From Tsuneonella dongtanensis (lineage in GTDB: Bacteria; Pseudomonadota; Alphaproteobacteria; Sphingomonadales; Sphingomonadaceae): a stretch of DNA of 64,000 nucleotides. This document shows, piece by piece, positions 39,212 through 51,874 of the stretch. The notes under the pieces are model-generated. The model did not search any database. It saw only the letters and a list, made by a program, of their open reading frames with translations, and was not told where the DNA came from. Made by a program: the position numbers and the translations under genes. The stretch covers positions 2,108,001-2,172,000 of the forward strand of contig NZ_CP016591.1 of NCBI RefSeq assembly GCF_001698205.1, given 5' to 3'. The stretch's first letter is position 1, and each line of letters starts with the position of its first letter.

Positions 39212-41092
39212 TCACTCGCTGTCCTCGTCCGTGGCGCCGGACGGAGCCGACGGAGAGTCTGAATCGGATCGGGCCGCACCCGCGGCCCTGCGGCTCGCCA
39301 TTAGCCCGAGTCGTTTCTCGAATGCCAGCTTTCGTTTGAGCAAGCGTTGCTGCTCGGCGAAAGCGGCCTCGGGATCGGTCTCGAACCGCGCCGTCGCCGC
39401 GGCGAGCGCGGCTTCGAGCGCGGGCCGCTCGACCAGCAGCGCCACGGCTTCGGCCAGGTCTTCGCGCGCGGCTCGCGGATCGGCGCCTTCGTCAAGGAAG
39501 GCAAAGCGATTATTGTCCGGCGGCGGGGCGAAACCCTGTGGCGGCGATATGGGCGTTTCCTCGCCCGGTTCAAGCATCTCGGCCGCTTCGATCAGCGATT
39601 CGAGCGCCGGTCCGGTCTTGCCATCGTGCGCCGCGAAGCGTCCGAGCGGCTCGGCATGGACGAGGATCTGGTCGGGGAAGCGAAGCAGGCCGGCAACGAC
39701 TGCGCTCGCCAGCGCATCGCGATTGGCTCCGCTGGCTGCCTTGCGCAGCCGCCCGGCGCTGTCCGGCGAAAGAGGCGGCGAAGCGGGCTTGGCGAATCCG
39801 GCTTTCCATTCGCGGGCCGGGCGAGGCGGATAGGCGAAGGCGGAGAATTTCTCGAGCAGCTCGCGCCGGTAGAGCGAGCGGATGTCGGGATGCTGTATCG
39901 CCTCGCAGTGTTCGACAAGGCGGGCTTTCAATCCCGCTTTGTCCTCTGGGGTCCGCAACGGCCCGGCCGCCTTCTCGAACTCCCACAGCGTGTCAATCAG
40001 GCTGCCGGGTTCGGCGAGCAGGGCCTCCATGGCCGCCACTCCCTGTCGCTTGAGGAGATCGTCCGGGTCGAGACCAGCCGGCAGCCTCACGATGCGCATG
40101 GTCTTCCCAGGAGCGAGCATCGGCAAGGCGCGTGAGATCGCCCGCATCGCCGCACGCTGTCCGGCATTGTCGCCGTCGAAACACAGGATGGGAGCATCGA
40201 CGAGCCGCCACAGCAGTTCGAGCTGTCGCTCTGTCAGCGCGGTGCCCATCGGCGCCACCGCGTCCTCAAACCCGGCAGCCGCCATCGCCACCACGTCCAT
40301 CTGCCCTTCGACGACAACCAGACGGCCGCTCTTGCGCGAAGCGGGACCCGCGCGGTGGAGGTTGAACAGCGTCCGCCCCTTGTCGAACAGGGGGGTGTCG
40401 GGGCTGTTGATGTACTTGGGGGCGTCCTTCTTGTCGGCATCAAGGATACGCGCGGCGAAACCGATGACCCGGCCGCGCGGATCGTGGATCGGCATCGTCA
40501 GCCGATCGCGGAACCGGTCGTAGGGTGCCTTGTCGTCGACCGCGATGCGCAAGCCGGCCTCGATCAGCATCGGCTCGTCGAACTGCTTGAGCGCGGCCTT
40601 CAGCGCCTGGCGGTCGCCCGGAGCGTAACCGAAACCGAACCGCTCCATGGTATGCGCGTCGAACTTGCGCGAGGCGAGGTACTCGCGCGCCCTGGCACCT
40701 CCCGGCGTGTCGAGACTGGCCCGGTAGAAGTCCTGCGCCGCCGCCATGACGTCGGTGAGACCCGCCCGCTGCTCGGCCGCCTGCGCGGCGCGCGGATCGG
40801 GGGCAGGGACCTCCATCCCGGCCTCGGACGCCAATTCCTTGACCGCGTCCATGAAAGAAAGCCCGCGCTGATCGGTCATCCAGCGGATGACGTCGCCATG
40901 CGCCCCGCAGCCGAAGCAGTGGTAGAAACCCTTGGCATCACTGACGGTGAAGCTGGGGGTCTTCTCGTCGTGGAACGGGCAGCACGCCTTCCATTCGCTC
41001 CCGGCCCGCTGGAGCTTGGTGGTGCGCATCACCACCGAGCTCAGCGTCAGGCGCGCACGCAGTTCGTCGAGCCATTGCGGGGAGAGCGCCAT
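39212..41092 (-). CDS. dnaG: DNA primase DnaG
   Basis: 626 residues. A CHC2 zinc ribbon at the N-terminus ([12 protein letters not shown] with [11 protein letters not shown]-like [11 protein letters not shown]) is followed by the TOPRIM core ([12 protein letters not shown] and the later [10 protein letters not shown]) and a C-terminal DnaB-binding region with lower conservation. It lays RNA primers at the replication fork. It is followed directly by rpoD and preceded by a lipoprotein gene and YqeY on the same strand. Confidence 0.96.
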   Translation of the reverse strand: MALSPQWLDELRARLTLSSVVMRTTKLQRAGSEWKACCPFHDEKTPSFTVSDAKGFYHCFGCGAHGDVIRWMTDQRGLSFMDAVKELASEAGMEVPAPDPRAAQAAEQRAGLTDVMAAAQDFYRASLDTPGGARAREYLASRKFDAHTMERFGFGYAPGDRQALKAALKQFDEPMLIEAGLRIAVDDKAPYDRFRDRLTMPIHDPRGRVIGFAARILDADKKDAPKYINSPDTPLFDKGRTLFNLHRAGPASRKSGRLVVVEGQMDVVAMAAAGFEDAVAPMGTALTERQLELLWRLVDAPILCFDGDNAGQRAAMRAISRALPMLAPGKTMRIVRLPAGLDPDDLLKRQGVAAMEALLAEPGSLIDTLWEFEKAAGPLRTPEDKAGLKARLVEHCEAIQHPDIRSLYRRELLEKFSAFAYPPRPAREWKAGFAKPASPPLSPDSAGRLRKAASGANRDALASAVVAGLLRFPDQILVHAEPLGRFAAHDGKTGPALESLIEAAEMLEPGEETPISPPQGFAPPPDNNRFAFLDEGADPRAAREDLAEAVALLVERPALEAALAAATARFETDPEAAFAEQQRLLKRKLAFEKRLGLMASRRAAGAARSDSDSPSAPSGATDEDSE

Positions 41093-41129
41093 GCACTTCC
41101 AATGCGATCATCCCCCTGCATTGGCAACC

Positions 41130-41867
41130 TCATGCGCAGGCGTTGCTCACCCCTTCCTTGGCGGCCGGGTACGGTCCGCTGCCCATCGCCGTCGTGCCGT
41201 CCGCATCGAGAGCGTAGGCCTCTGCGGGCCCGGCAGGGGGCAGGGTGCTCTGCCAGTAGAAAGTCAGCGGCTCCTTCTGCTCCCACTGGTTGCCACCATC
41301 GCCCGCGCTGACGGTCCAGACGAGCTTGCCCGCATCGCAGCTCACCACGACGTCGGCCTTGGGACCGATCGCGGCGAGTGCTTCGGGCTTCGCGTAGCCG
41401 GCATTGCCGGTGAAGCCGTGGGCGGGCTGCGTCATCCGGAACGCGGTAGCGCGTTCGATATCGCTGACGGAGTTGCCGATCCCGACGCCCTTGTTCGGCT
41501 TGTTGTCGCCGCCGGGGTAGACCACGAACACATAGGTGTAGACCGTACCCTCGGCCTGGCGCGCCGGATCGCAGACGATCGTGCCCTGCGGGCAGGCGAC
41601 GTAGGCGCGCAGGTCGGCGAAGTTCCCGGCCGAGTTGCCCATCGCGTCGGTGACTTCAAAACCCTGCGGCCCCTTTACCTTGCCGCCGAGGGTGAACTCG
41701 GCGAGGTCGCCAGCCTGGAGCGCCTTGGCCATCGCATCGGCCTTGCCATCGGTATTGGCGGTGTTGAGATCGGTTATCTCCTTGTCCCGCACCTCGGACG
41801 GGGTCGGATCGTCAGAACAGCCCGCAAGCGCGAGCGCCAGCGCGGAAACGGTGATGAATGTCCTCAT
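41130..41867 (-). CDS. Lipoprotein of unknown function
   Basis: 245 residues with a lipoprotein signal (MRTFITVSALALALAGC, lipobox LAGC). The mature protein is rich in short conserved-looking blocks such as GNFADLRAYVACPQGTIVCD (two Cys) and TYVFVVYPGGDNK, which suggests a beta-rich periplasmic domain. I recognise no family. It lies between YqeY (nine bases) and dnaG (37 bases) on the same strand; nothing in it points to a role in replication. Confidence 0.65.
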   Translation of the reverse strand: MRTFITVSALALALAGCSDDPTPSEVRDKEITDLNTANTDGKADAMAKALQAGDLAEFTLGGKVKGPQGFEVTDAMGNSAGNFADLRAYVACPQGTIVCDPARQAEGTVYTYVFVVYPGGDNKPNKGVGIGNSVSDIERATAFRMTQPAHGFTGNAGYAKPEALAAIGPKADVVVSCDAGKLVWTVSAGDGGNQWEQKEPLTFYWQSTLPPAGPAEAYALDADGTTAMGSGPYPAAKEGVSNACA

Positions 41868-41876
41868 GGTATTCCC

Positions 41877-42329
41877 TCACGACAATGCCTCTTTGACCAG
41901 CCGACTGGCGGTCTGCATGTCGAGGACAGTGCCGTGGCGCGCCTTTAGTTCCGCCATCACGCGGCCCATATCCTTAATGGATTCAGCACCTAAGGTTGAC
42001 TTGATGTCGGCGATCGCGGCCTTCGTCTCGTCTTCAGACAGCTGCTGCGGCAGGAAGTCCTCGATAACCTTGAGTTCTTTGCGTTCCTGCTCGGCGAGCT
42101 CTTCGCGGTTGCCGTCAACGTACATGGTTATCGATTCGCGCCGCTGCTTCGCCATTTTTTGCAGGACTTCGACCACGGTGGCATCATCAGCGGGGACATT
42201 GGCGGCGGTGCGCAGCTCGATATCGCGGTCCTTCAGCTTGGCGAGGATCAGGCGGACCGCGGCGAGACGTTCCTTGTCACCGCCCTTCATCGCGTCGATC
42301 TGGGCTTGCTTGATGGTATCGCGGATCAT
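41877..42329 (-). CDS. GatB/YqeY domain-containing protein
   Basis: 150 residues, all helical, of the YqeY family that resembles the tRNA-binding tail of GatB. The start MIRDTIKQAQIDAMKGGDKERL and the block EVLQKMAKQRRESITMY are typical. It probably binds tRNA; a direct amidotransferase role is not shown. In many alphaproteobacteria it sits just upstream of dnaG-rpoD, as here. Divergent from carA. Confidence 0.88.
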   Translation of the reverse strand: MIRDTIKQAQIDAMKGGDKERLAAVRLILAKLKDRDIELRTAANVPADDATVVEVLQKMAKQRRESITMYVDGNREELAEQERKELKVIEDFLPQQLSEDETKAAIADIKSTLGAESIKDMGRVMAELKARHGTVLDMQTASRLVKEALS

Positions 42330-42452
42330 CGGGGAAACCTTTCCAAGGATAAGTATGCATCAGCCCCTAGCGCGGGTTGACGGCGCGGGGAACCGGCCCT
42401 AGCGGCTGGGACTTAGCGACATCGCCGGAAAACCCCTGACTCGGAGAGCCCC

Positions 42453-43619
42453 ATGGCCGTCCCCGCCAACACGCCTGCGCAACCCAAGGGAGCGACCGGC
42501 GTTCTGGTATTGGCCGACGGAACGGTGGTCTGGGGCATGGGCTTCGGCGCCACCGGCGATGCGGTGGGCGAGGTGTGCTTCAACACCGCGATGACCGGAT
42601 ACCAGGAAGTGATGACCGATCCCTCCTATGCCGGGCAGATCGTCACCTTCACCTTCCCGCACATCGGCAACGTCGGCGCGAACGACGAGGATATCGAGAG
42701 CCTGGTCGAGGGCGCGGTAGGCTGTATCGTGCGCGAGGCGGTCACCCCGCAGTCGAACTTCCGCGCCCAGCAGGAATTCGCCCAGTGGATGACCGCCAAG
42801 GGCAAGATCGGCTTGTCGGGCATCGACACCCGCGCACTCACCCGCCGCATCCGGCTGCAGGGCGCGCCCAACGCGGTGATCGCGCATCATCCCAAGGGGA
42901 AGTTCGACCTCAAGGCGCTCCTGAAGCGCGCGCAGGACTGGCCGGGGCTCGAGGGTATGGACCTCGCCGTGAAGGTCAGCCGGCAGGCGCAGGAAGACTG
43001 GGGCGGCGGCTACTGGGAGCTCGGCAAGGGCTACGCCGCGGCCGACGACGCGGGCAAGCCGCATGTCGTCGCGATCGATTACGGCGCGAAGGACAACATT
43101 TTCCGCAACCTCGTGAAGGCGGGCGCGCGGGTGACGGTGGTGCCGGCGCAGACCTCGCTCGAGGCGATCGAGGCGCTCTCGCCCGACGGCGTGTTCCTTT
43201 CGAACGGCCCGGGCGATCCGGCCGCGACCGGTGCCTACGCGGTGCCGACGATCAAGGCGCTGCTCGACAAGAACGTGCCGGTATTCGGCATTTGCCTCGG
43301 CCACCAGATGCTCGGCCTCGCCGCAGGCGCGCAGACGAGCAAGATGCACCAGGGCCACCGCGGCGCGAACCACCCGGTCAAGCGGCTGGCCGATGGGGTG
43401 GTCGAGATCACCTCGATGAACCACGGCTTCGCGGTCGACAACACCGCGCTCCCCGAAGGCGTCGAGGAAACCCACGTCTCGCTGTTCGACGGCAGCAACT
43501 GCGGCATCGCGATCAAGGGCAAACGCGCCTTTGGGGTGCAGTACCACCCCGAGGCAAGCCCCGGCCCGCAGGACAGTTTCTACCTGTTCGAGAAGTTCGT
43601 GGGGATGTTGGGTGAATGA
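42453..43619 (+). CDS. carA: Carbamoyl phosphate synthase small (glutaminase) subunit
   Basis: A 388-residue class I glutaminase that releases ammonia for CarB, supplying carbamoyl phosphate to arginine and pyrimidine synthesis. The catalytic Cys281 is in VFGICLGHQM, and the His/Glu pair is in YHPEASPGP. The N-terminal half (TVVWGMGFGATGDAVGEVCFNTAMTGYQEV region) is the CarB-interaction domain. Its stop overlaps the ATG of an unrelated AT-rich gene that separates it from carB. Confidence 0.97.
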   Translation: MAVPANTPAQPKGATGVLVLADGTVVWGMGFGATGDAVGEVCFNTAMTGYQEVMTDPSYAGQIVTFTFPHIGNVGANDEDIESLVEGAVGCIVREAVTPQSNFRAQQEFAQWMTAKGKIGLSGIDTRALTRRIRLQGAPNAVIAHHPKGKFDLKALLKRAQDWPGLEGMDLAVKVSRQAQEDWGGGYWELGKGYAAADDAGKPHVVAIDYGAKDNIFRNLVKAGARVTVVPAQTSLEAIEALSPDGVFLSNGPGDPAATGAYAVPTIKALLDKNVPVFGICLGHQMLGLAAGAQTSKMHQGHRGANHPVKRLADGVVEITSMNHGFAVDNTALPEGVEETHVSLFDGSNCGIAIKGKRAFGVQYHPEASPGPQDSFYLFEKFVGMLGE

Positions 43620-44362
43620 TTACCGATGAAGAGCGGGTCGGACGATTTGAAACCGTTGCGGGCAATGTCCTCAAGTATGCGGCGCTTATCTCAATAATCG
43701 CGACGATTTTTGCCTTAGGTGTGAACTGGTTTTTATTTTTGGGTTGGGGCGTCTCTTACGCGGCCGCAGTTTCAACGTCCGATGTGATAATAGGGGGCAT
43801 AGAAGCGCTCGGGATTTTCTTTCCGCACCTTTTTCTAGGAACGCTATCATTTTTCGGGGCTCGCCAGATCCGTGCAAGATATCCATGGTCTCAAAAATTT
43901 GCGCCGCTTTTATTGGGCCTCTCTATCGTGACTATATCGTGCATAAAACCAAGCGGAATCGAGTTCCCAGATTATGTATTGGACCTCGTTTCTTTCACTG
44001 GTCGTTCATATCTAGACTATCTAATCGTTTGGCCGTTTTTAATCGCATCGGTTGGATTGATGAGTTGGGAAAAATTCGATTTTTTACTAGCCTCCGGGCT
44101 GTTCGCCGGAGTTATGGTAGTTTTGCTAATTTCTTTGATTGATGGATTTCAAAACCGCACAACAAACCTCCAAATTTGGGGTCCGGACAAACGGTGCAAA
44201 TCTGCCGAATATGTCGTTTGGGTCGGGTCTGACAAGCTCGTCACCTCGTGTTCGCAACCTCCTTACACCGAAGAAAATAGCTACTTCATAATCCCAAAGC
44301 AGGGAGTTGAGATGCGATTCATAGGAAAGACAGTTAGCATCAATCATGCCCAAACGCACTGA
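43616..44362 (+). CDS. AT-rich membrane protein inserted between carA and carB
   Basis: 248 residues. About five membrane segments lie in the first 165 residues (around 19-45, 58-80, 93-110, 130-148 and 153-175). A soluble C-terminal region of about 70 residues follows with two Cys ([16 protein letters not shown]). No family is recognised. It overlaps the carA stop by four bases (ATGA) and its last 17 bases overlap the start of carB, so it is placed for translational coupling. Composition is unlike its neighbours: 23 of 60 bases at 43681-43740 are G/C, against 36 of 60 at 44401-44460 in carB. Acquisition by transfer is inferred. Confidence 0.75.
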   Translation: MITDEERVGRFETVAGNVLKYAALISIIATIFALGVNWFLFLGWGVSYAAAVSTSDVIIGGIEALGIFFPHLFLGTLSFFGARQIRARYPWSQKFAPLLLGLSIVTISCIKPSGIEFPDYVLDLVSFTGRSYLDYLIVWPFLIASVGLMSWEKFDFLLASGLFAGVMVVLLISLIDGFQNRTTNLQIWGPDKRCKSAEYVVWVGSDKLVTSCSQPPYTEENSYFIIPKQGVEMRFIGKTVSINHAQTH

Positions 44363-47300
44363 CATCTCATCGATCCTCGTCATCGGTGCCGGGCCGATCG
44401 TCATCGGTCAGGCGTGCGAGTTCGATTATTCGGGCACGCAGGCGATCAAGGCGCTCAAGGAGGAGGGGTACCGGGTGATCCTGGTCAACTCCAACCCCGC
44501 CACGATCATGACCGATCCCGAGTTCGCCGACGCGACATATGTCGAGCCGATCACCCCGGCGATCGTCGCCAAGATCATCGAGAAGGAGCGACCCGACGCG
44601 CTGTTGCCGACGATGGGCGGGCAGACCGCGCTCAACACCGCGCTGGCGCTGTTCAACGATGGCACGCTCGACCGGCTCGGCGTCCAGATGATCGGCGCCG
44701 ATGCCGACGCGATCGACAAGGCCGAGAACCGCCAGCGATTCCGCGAGGCGATGGACAAGATCGGCCTCGAGTCCGCGCGCAGCGGTGTTGCCAACACCGT
44801 CGCCGAAGCCTTTGAAGTCCTTGAAAGAACCGGCCTGCCGTCGATCATCCGGCCGAGCTTCACGCTCGGCGGCACCGGCGGCGGCATCGCCTACAACAAG
44901 GCCGAGTTCGAGAAGATCGTCCGCGAAGGTCTCGACGCCAGCCCGACCACCGAGGTCCTCATCGAGGAATCGCTGCTCGGCTGGAAGGAATACGAGATGG
45001 AAGTCGTCCGCGACCGGAACGACAACGCCATCATCATCTGCTCGATCGAGAACGTCGACCCGATGGGGGTCCACACCGGCGATTCGATCACCGTCGCCCC
45101 GGCGCTGACGCTGACCGACAAGGAATACCAGATCATGCGCTCGGCGAGCATCGCCGTGCTGCGCGAAATCGGCGTGGAAACAGGCGGTTCGAACGTACAG
45201 TTCGCAGTCAATCCGAAGGATGGGCGGCTGATCGTCATCGAGATGAACCCGCGCGTGTCGCGCTCCAGCGCGCTCGCATCGAAGGCCACCGGCTTCCCCA
45301 TTGCGCGCGTCGCGGCGAAGCTGGCGGTCGGCTACACGCTCGACGAGATCACCAACGAGATCACCGGCGCCACGCCCGCGAGCTTCGAGCCGACGATCGA
45401 CTACGTCGTCACCAAAATCCCGCGTTTCGCCTTCGAGAAGTTCAAGGGCACCAAGATCGAACTCGCGACCGCGATGAAGTCGGTGGGCGAGGTCATGGCG
45501 ATCGGCCGCAACTTCCAGGAAAGCGTCCAGAAGGCGCTCCGCGGGCTGGAGACCGGGCTCGACGGGTTCAACCGCGTGGTCGAGCTCGAAGGCCTGCCCG
45601 CCGAGGAAATCCGCGCCTCGCTGTCCAAGCGCACGCCCGACCGTCTGCTGAAGGTCGCGCAGGCCTTTCGCGAGGACTTCTCGGTCGAGGATGTCGCGGC
45701 GATCACCGGGTACGACCCGTGGTTCCTGCGCCAGATCGAGGCGATCATCTACGAGGAGAAGATGATCGGCCATCACGGCCTGCCGCGCGATGCGCAGGAA
45801 ATGCGGCGCTTGAAGGCGATGGGCTTTTCCGACCGCCGCCTTGCCACGCTGGCGGTGCGCTCGGTCGGCGTTGCGGGCGGGCTGGGCGAGACCCAGGCCA
45901 AGCGCTCGGGCCTGCTCCACGACACCCTGCGCGCCATGGCCGGCGCCACTAGCGAGCAGGAAGTCCGCGACTTGCGCCGCAAGCTCGGCGTCCATCCCGT
46001 ATTCAAGCGCATCGACAGCTGCGCCGCCGAATTCGAGGCGGTGACCCCCTACATGTACTCGACCTATGAGGCGCCGAGCTTCGGCAAGCCCGAGGACGAG
46101 GCGATGCCGTCCGACCGCAAGAAGATCGTCATCCTCGGCGGCGGCCCGAACCGCATCGGGCAGGGGATCGAGTTCGACTACTGCTGCGTCCACGCCTGCT
46201 TCGCACTCAGCGAGGCCGGCTACGAAACCATCATGGTCAACTGCAACCCGGAGACGGTCTCGACCGACTACGACACCAGCGACCGGCTCTATTTCGAGCC
46301 GCTGACCGCCGAGGACGTGCTGGAAATCTTGCGCGTCGAGATGAGCCGCGGCGAAGTTGTCGGCGTGCTCGTCCAGTTCGGCGGGCAGACCCCGCTGAAA
46401 CTCGCCCAGGCGCTGGAGGACGAGGGCATCCCGATCCTCGGCACCAGCCCCGACGCGATCGATCTTGCCGAAGACCGCGAACGCTTCGCCAAGCTCGTCA
46501 ACAAGCTGAAGCTCAAGCAGCCGATGAACGGCATCGCCAAGAGCCGCGACGAGGCCGCTGCCGCCGCCGCGCGGATCGGCTATCCGGTGCTGCTGCGTCC
46601 CAGCTACGTCCTCGGCGGGCGCGCGATGGAGATCGTCGACAGCGAAGCGCAGCTTGATGACTACATCGCCACCGCAGTCAACGTCAGCGGCGACAGCCCG
46701 GTGCTTGTCGACCAGTACTTGCGCGACGCGATCGAGTGCGATGTCGACGCCTTGTGCGACGGCACCGAGGTCCGGGTCGCGGGCGTGATGCAGCACATCG
46801 AGGAAGCCGGCGTCCATTCGGGCGACAGCGCCTGCACGCTGCCGCCGTACTCGCTTCCGCCCGAGATCGTCGCCGAGATGGAGCGCCAGGCCGAAGCGCT
46901 CGCGCTTGCTCTCGGCGTGAAGGGCCTGATGAACGTCCAGTTCGCGGTGAAGGATGGCGAGGTTTACCTGATCGAGGTCAACCCGCGGGCAAGCCGCACG
47001 GTGCCCTTCGTCGCCAAGGCGATCGGCCAGCCGGTCGCCAAGATAGCCGCGCGGGTCATGGCGGGCGAGCCTCTATCGAACTTCGAGCCCTTCCGACGCG
47101 AGCTCGACTACATGGCGGTCAAGGAAGCCGTTTTCCCGTTCAGCCGCTTCCCCGGCGCGGACCCGGTGCTGACGCCCGAAATGAAGTCGACCGGCGAAGT
47201 GATGGGCATCGACCGCGATTTCCCGACGGCTTACCTCAAGTCGCAGATCGGCGCGGGCAGCGCGCTCCCCGAGAAGGGCGTCCTCTTCGTCAGCGTGAAG

Positions 47301-47669
47301 GACAGCGACAAGGCGACGATCCTGCCCGCGGTGAAAGCGCTGATCGAGCATGGCTTCACCGCAATCGCGACCGGAGGGACCCAGCGCTACCTCGCCGAGG
47401 CCGGCCTGCCGGTGGAACGGATCAACAAGGTGGCGGAAGGTCAACCGCACGTCGTCGACCGGATCATCGATCGCGACATCGCGCTCATCTTCAACACCAC
47501 CGAAGGGTGGCAGTCGCACCGGGACAGCCAGTCGATCCGCGCGGGCGCGCTCGAGGCACACGTTCCCTACTATACGACCGCCGCCGCCAGCGTCGCCGCC
47601 GCGCGCGCGATCACCGAAGTCTCGGAGGGTCAGCTTGCAGTCCGGCCCCTGCAGGACTATTATAGCTGA
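44346..47669 (+). CDS. carB: Carbamoyl phosphate synthase large subunit
   Basis: 1107 residues, two homologous ATP-grasp halves plus a C-terminal MGS allosteric domain. The N-terminal [17 protein letters not shown], the second-half [17 protein letters not shown] and paired EVNPRASRT-type motifs are seen. It makes carbamoyl phosphate from bicarbonate, ammonia and two ATP. The start ATG is inside the preceding membrane-protein gene. Upstream the ribosome-binding site is poor (AGGAAAG is about 20 bases away), so translation may depend on coupling with the inserted gene. Confidence 0.98.
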   Translation: MPKRTDISSILVIGAGPIVIGQACEFDYSGTQAIKALKEEGYRVILVNSNPATIMTDPEFADATYVEPITPAIVAKIIEKERPDALLPTMGGQTALNTALALFNDGTLDRLGVQMIGADADAIDKAENRQRFREAMDKIGLESARSGVANTVAEAFEVLERTGLPSIIRPSFTLGGTGGGIAYNKAEFEKIVREGLDASPTTEVLIEESLLGWKEYEMEVVRDRNDNAIIICSIENVDPMGVHTGDSITVAPALTLTDKEYQIMRSASIAVLREIGVETGGSNVQFAVNPKDGRLIVIEMNPRVSRSSALASKATGFPIARVAAKLAVGYTLDEITNEITGATPASFEPTIDYVVTKIPRFAFEKFKGTKIELATAMKSVGEVMAIGRNFQESVQKALRGLETGLDGFNRVVELEGLPAEEIRASLSKRTPDRLLKVAQAFREDFSVEDVAAITGYDPWFLRQIEAIIYEEKMIGHHGLPRDAQEMRRLKAMGFSDRRLATLAVRSVGVAGGLGETQAKRSGLLHDTLRAMAGATSEQEVRDLRRKLGVHPVFKRIDSCAAEFEAVTPYMYSTYEAPSFGKPEDEAMPSDRKKIVILGGGPNRIGQGIEFDYCCVHACFALSEAGYETIMVNCNPETVSTDYDTSDRLYFEPLTAEDVLEILRVEMSRGEVVGVLVQFGGQTPLKLAQALEDEGIPILGTSPDAIDLAEDRERFAKLVNKLKLKQPMNGIAKSRDEAAAAAARIGYPVLLRPSYVLGGRAMEIVDSEAQLDDYIATAVNVSGDSPVLVDQYLRDAIECDVDALCDGTEVRVAGVMQHIEEAGVHSGDSACTLPPYSLPPEIVAEMERQAEALALALGVKGLMNVQFAVKDGEVYLIEVNPRASRTVPFVAKAIGQPVAKIAARVMAGEPLSNFEPFRRELDYMAVKEAVFPFSRFPGADPVLTPEMKSTGEVMGIDRDFPTAYLKSQIGAGSALPEKGVLFVSVKDSDKATILPAVKALIEHGFTAIATGGTQRYLAEAGLPVERINKVAEGQPHVVDRIIDRDIALIFNTTEGWQSHRDSQSIRAGALEAHVPYYTTAAASVAAARAITEVSEGQLAVRPLQDYYS

Positions 47670-47777
47670 AAGACACGACGCGTTCTTCCCGACATCGTGA
47701 CCATTTCTGAGCCGTTCCACCGAGCGGCAGGGTCTCGAATTGTCCCGGAACACGCGGCACAAGAGAAAGAAAACGGG

Positions 47778-48254
47778 ATGGCAACTATGGAAAAGGTGCC
47801 GATGCTGGCCGAGGGTTACGAGCGGATCGCCGCCGACCTCAAGGTCCTGCGCGCCGAACGTCCGAAGATCGTCGACGCTATCGAGGAAGCCCGCGCGCAC
47901 GGCGATCTTTCGGAAAACGCCGAATACCACGCAGCGAAGGAGCGCCAGGGCCAGGTCGAGGCGCAGATCGCCGATCTGGAAGATCGCATCAGCCGCGCGC
48001 AGATCATCGACCCGGCCTCGCTGTCGGGCGACCGCATTGTGTTCGGCGCGACCGTCACGTTGCTCGACGACGAGGACAAGCCGGTGAAGTACCAGATCGT
48101 CGGCCAGACCGAGGCGGACGCCAAAGTCGGGCGGATCAGCTATAACTCGCCCCTCGGCCGTGCGCTGATCACCAAGAAGGTGGGCGACGAGATCGAGGTG
48201 ACGGTTCCGTCGGGCGACAAGTTCTACCTGGTCGAGAAGATCGAATTCATCTGA
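47778..48254 (+). CDS. greA: Transcription elongation factor GreA
   Basis: 158 residues, the standard GreA length. The N-terminal coiled-coil [21 protein letters not shown] with the acidic tip [16 protein letters not shown] (catalytic Asp/Glu) is followed by the C-terminal FKBP-like domain. It rescues backtracked RNA polymerase by stimulating transcript cleavage. ATG 47778 follows AACGGG; the frame is open 27 codons further upstream but that part does not belong to the family. Confidence 0.96.
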   Translation: MATMEKVPMLAEGYERIAADLKVLRAERPKIVDAIEEARAHGDLSENAEYHAAKERQGQVEAQIADLEDRISRAQIIDPASLSGDRIVFGATVTLLDDEDKPVKYQIVGQTEADAKVGRISYNSPLGRALITKKVGDEIEVTVPSGDKFYLVEKIEFI

Positions 48255-48278
48255 ATGCTCGCCGGGGGCGGGGAAGGG

Positions 48279-48515
48279 CTACTGGCCCTGCGCCTCCGGG
48301 TCGAGCAGCTTGTGCAGGTGGACGATGACATACTTCATCGCCGCATCGTCGACCGTGCGCTGGGCCGCGCCGCGCCACGCATCTAATGCGCTGGTGTAGT
48401 CGGGAAATACGCCAACGACGTCGATTTCATTCAGGTTCTCGAACTCGAGGGTCATCGGGTCGGTCACCCGGCCGCCCATGACAAGGTGCATCAATTGCTT
48501 CTTGGATTCGGTCAT
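48279..48515 (-). CDS. DUF4170-family small protein
   Basis: 78 residues with the pattern LMHLVMGGRVTDPMTLEFENLNEIDVVGVFPDYTSALDAWRGAAQ, typical of DUF4170, an alphaproteobacterial protein of unknown function. No signal or membrane segment. Convergent with greA (24-base gap) and probably the last gene of the membrane-protein cluster that follows. Confidence 0.75.
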   Translation of the reverse strand: MTESKKQLMHLVMGGRVTDPMTLEFENLNEIDVVGVFPDYTSALDAWRGAAQRTVDDAAMKYVIVHLHKLLDPEAQGQ

Positions 48516-48610
48516 TTCTGGGTCCTTGGGGAGGAATGCGCGGGCCCCATAGGCAAAGCGGCGCGGCAGGGAAACCCCGCAGCGCCGCTCAGCTGTTCAG
48601 GTTATTCGGA

Positions 48611-49033
48611 TCAGTGGAAGCGCGAGCGGAGGTCGCCGATCGTCTTGCTTGCAGTCTTCCCGGCATTGCGCGCCGTGTCGCCAAGCGTTTCTCCGAGATC
48701 AGAAACGCGATCCTGTCCCGCGCGGGCAGCGCTGCCTGCATTGTCGAGGAAGCGGGTGCCATAGGTCAAAGCCAGATCGGCGAGCGCTCCCGCGATCACC
48801 GCGCCCCGTGCACTTGCTTTCTTGCGGACTTTACGTCCCGGTCCGGGAAGAAGGGAGGCGACGATAGCGCCCAATGCCAGACCGCCTACGACAGTCGCCA
48901 CGGGGTGCTCTTTCACCAAGGACGTCGCGCCATCCGCGGCATCGCGGGCATAATCACCGAAAGACCGCTCTGCGTTGCGCTTTTCCGCAGCTTCGATCTT
49001 CTGCTTGAGTTCGGTACGCTTCGTGCTGGTCAT
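48611..49033 (-). CDS. YqjD/YtxH-like membrane-anchored protein
   Basis: 140 residues from ATG 49033 (MTSTKRTELKQKIEAAEKR). A charged helical N-terminal region (KQKIEAAEKRNAERSFGDYARDAADGATS) is followed by a Gly/Ala membrane segment (ATVVGGLALGAIVASLL) and a basic post-membrane stretch (GRKVRKK), then an alanine-rich C-terminal domain. It resembles YqjD-like anchored ribosome- or DNA-binding proteins and YtxH stress proteins. Part of a four-gene cluster on the minus strand. Confidence 0.5.
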   Translation of the reverse strand: MTSTKRTELKQKIEAAEKRNAERSFGDYARDAADGATSLVKEHPVATVVGGLALGAIVASLLPGPGRKVRKKASARGAVIAGALADLALTYGTRFLDNAGSAARAGQDRVSDLGETLGDTARNAGKTASKTIGDLRSRFH

Positions 49034-49061
49034 GATGGTTCCTTGAATAAGCCTTGCCCTT

Positions 49062-49385
49062 TCAACGGGCAGCCTCCTCGTTCTGTTCCGGAGGCGCCGG
49101 ACCTTCGTCGTCCTCGGTGAGGAGGTCGATAATCGGATGGCGGGCAAACCACAGCACGATCGCGGCGATCAGCGTCGCGATGATGCCCTTGTTGTTGTCC
49201 GCCACCTCCATGGCCTCATCGAGCGCCTCGGACGCGCCTTCGCCGATCCGGTCCACGATGCGGCTCGAAATGCTCTTTCCAGCGAGGCTGGCGCGCAAGT
49301 GCGCAAGGTCGGCGTCGAATAACACACGAGCGGCGTCGCGCAGTGCGCGGTCCTCGCGAAGCTGCTGTTCAAGCGCGTCGCTCAT
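49062..49385 (-). CDS. Small membrane protein, possibly YqjK-like
   Basis: 107 residues from ATG 49385 (MSDALEQQLREDRALRDAARVLF). An amphipathic N-terminal helix region ends in a single hydrophobic segment IIATLIAAIVLWFARHPII, then an acidic tail (LTEDDEGPAPPEQNEEAAR). The start overlaps the stop of the DUF1469 gene by four bases (ATGA). Size, topology and position match the third gene of the E. coli yqjDEK group, but sequence similarity cannot be judged here. Confidence 0.45.
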   Translation of the reverse strand: MSDALEQQLREDRALRDAARVLFDADLAHLRASLAGKSISSRIVDRIGEGASEALDEAMEVADNNKGIIATLIAAIVLWFARHPIIDLLTEDDEGPAPPEQNEEAAR

Positions 49386-49786
49386 TCGCGTGTCTCCGCG
49401 TAAGCCGCAGCGAGGCGCGCAAACTTTCGTTTGGCTGCGAGCGCGAACCAGAGGCCGGCGATGACGAGAATTCCCACCACGACAGCAGTGGCACCCCACG
49501 CTCCGATCACCGGCGTCAGCGCGATTACAGCCCCGACTACTAGGGCCACCAGCGCCAGGTGAAAAAGGGCGAAGGCGACCACGCCAAAAGCCGCCCCGGA
49601 CTTGCCCCGGTCGAAAGCGAATGCCGCGCGGGTCTTCTGGAACTGGATCTCTGTCTCAACGAGCGTTCGCCCATCGTCGAGGAGCGCAAAGACGTCGTCG
49701 GTCAGCGATTGCTGTTGTGGGGCGACAGCATCCGCCGACGATAAATCGTCGACGGATGCGTCGAAACCCGGATCATGCGTGTTCAA
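49382..49786 (-). CDS. Phage-holin-family (DUF1469/YqjE-like) membrane protein
   Basis: 134 residues. A cytoplasmic N-terminal helix leads to FALLDDGRTLVETEIQFQKTR and then two long membrane segments (about residues 66-90 and 95-113) and a basic C-terminal tail. This is the DUF1469/holin-superfamily-III layout. Despite the family name it is a chromosomal membrane protein, not evidence of a prophage. It overlaps the next gene by four bases and lies 23 bases after the DUF883-like gene. Confidence 0.7.
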   Translation of the reverse strand: MNTHDPGFDASVDDLSSADAVAPQQQSLTDDVFALLDDGRTLVETEIQFQKTRAAFAFDRGKSGAAFGVVAFALFHLALVALVVGAVIALTPVIGAWGATAVVVGILVIAGLWFALAAKRKFARLAAAYAETRE

Positions 49787-49809
49787 ACAGCCCTCCCGAG
49801 CAGGAAGGG

Positions 49810-51867
<2,058 letters not shown>

Positions 51868-51874
51868 AGCGCGC

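Noticed and set aside
44367-46817. 816-codon minus-strand frame over carB
   Set aside because: Opposite the conserved carB; no start signal, no motifs.
49382-49786. Prophage lysis gene because of the holin-family match
   Set aside because: No endolysin, capsid or integrase nearby; the DUF1469 family is mostly chromosomal and the neighbours resemble the yqj group.
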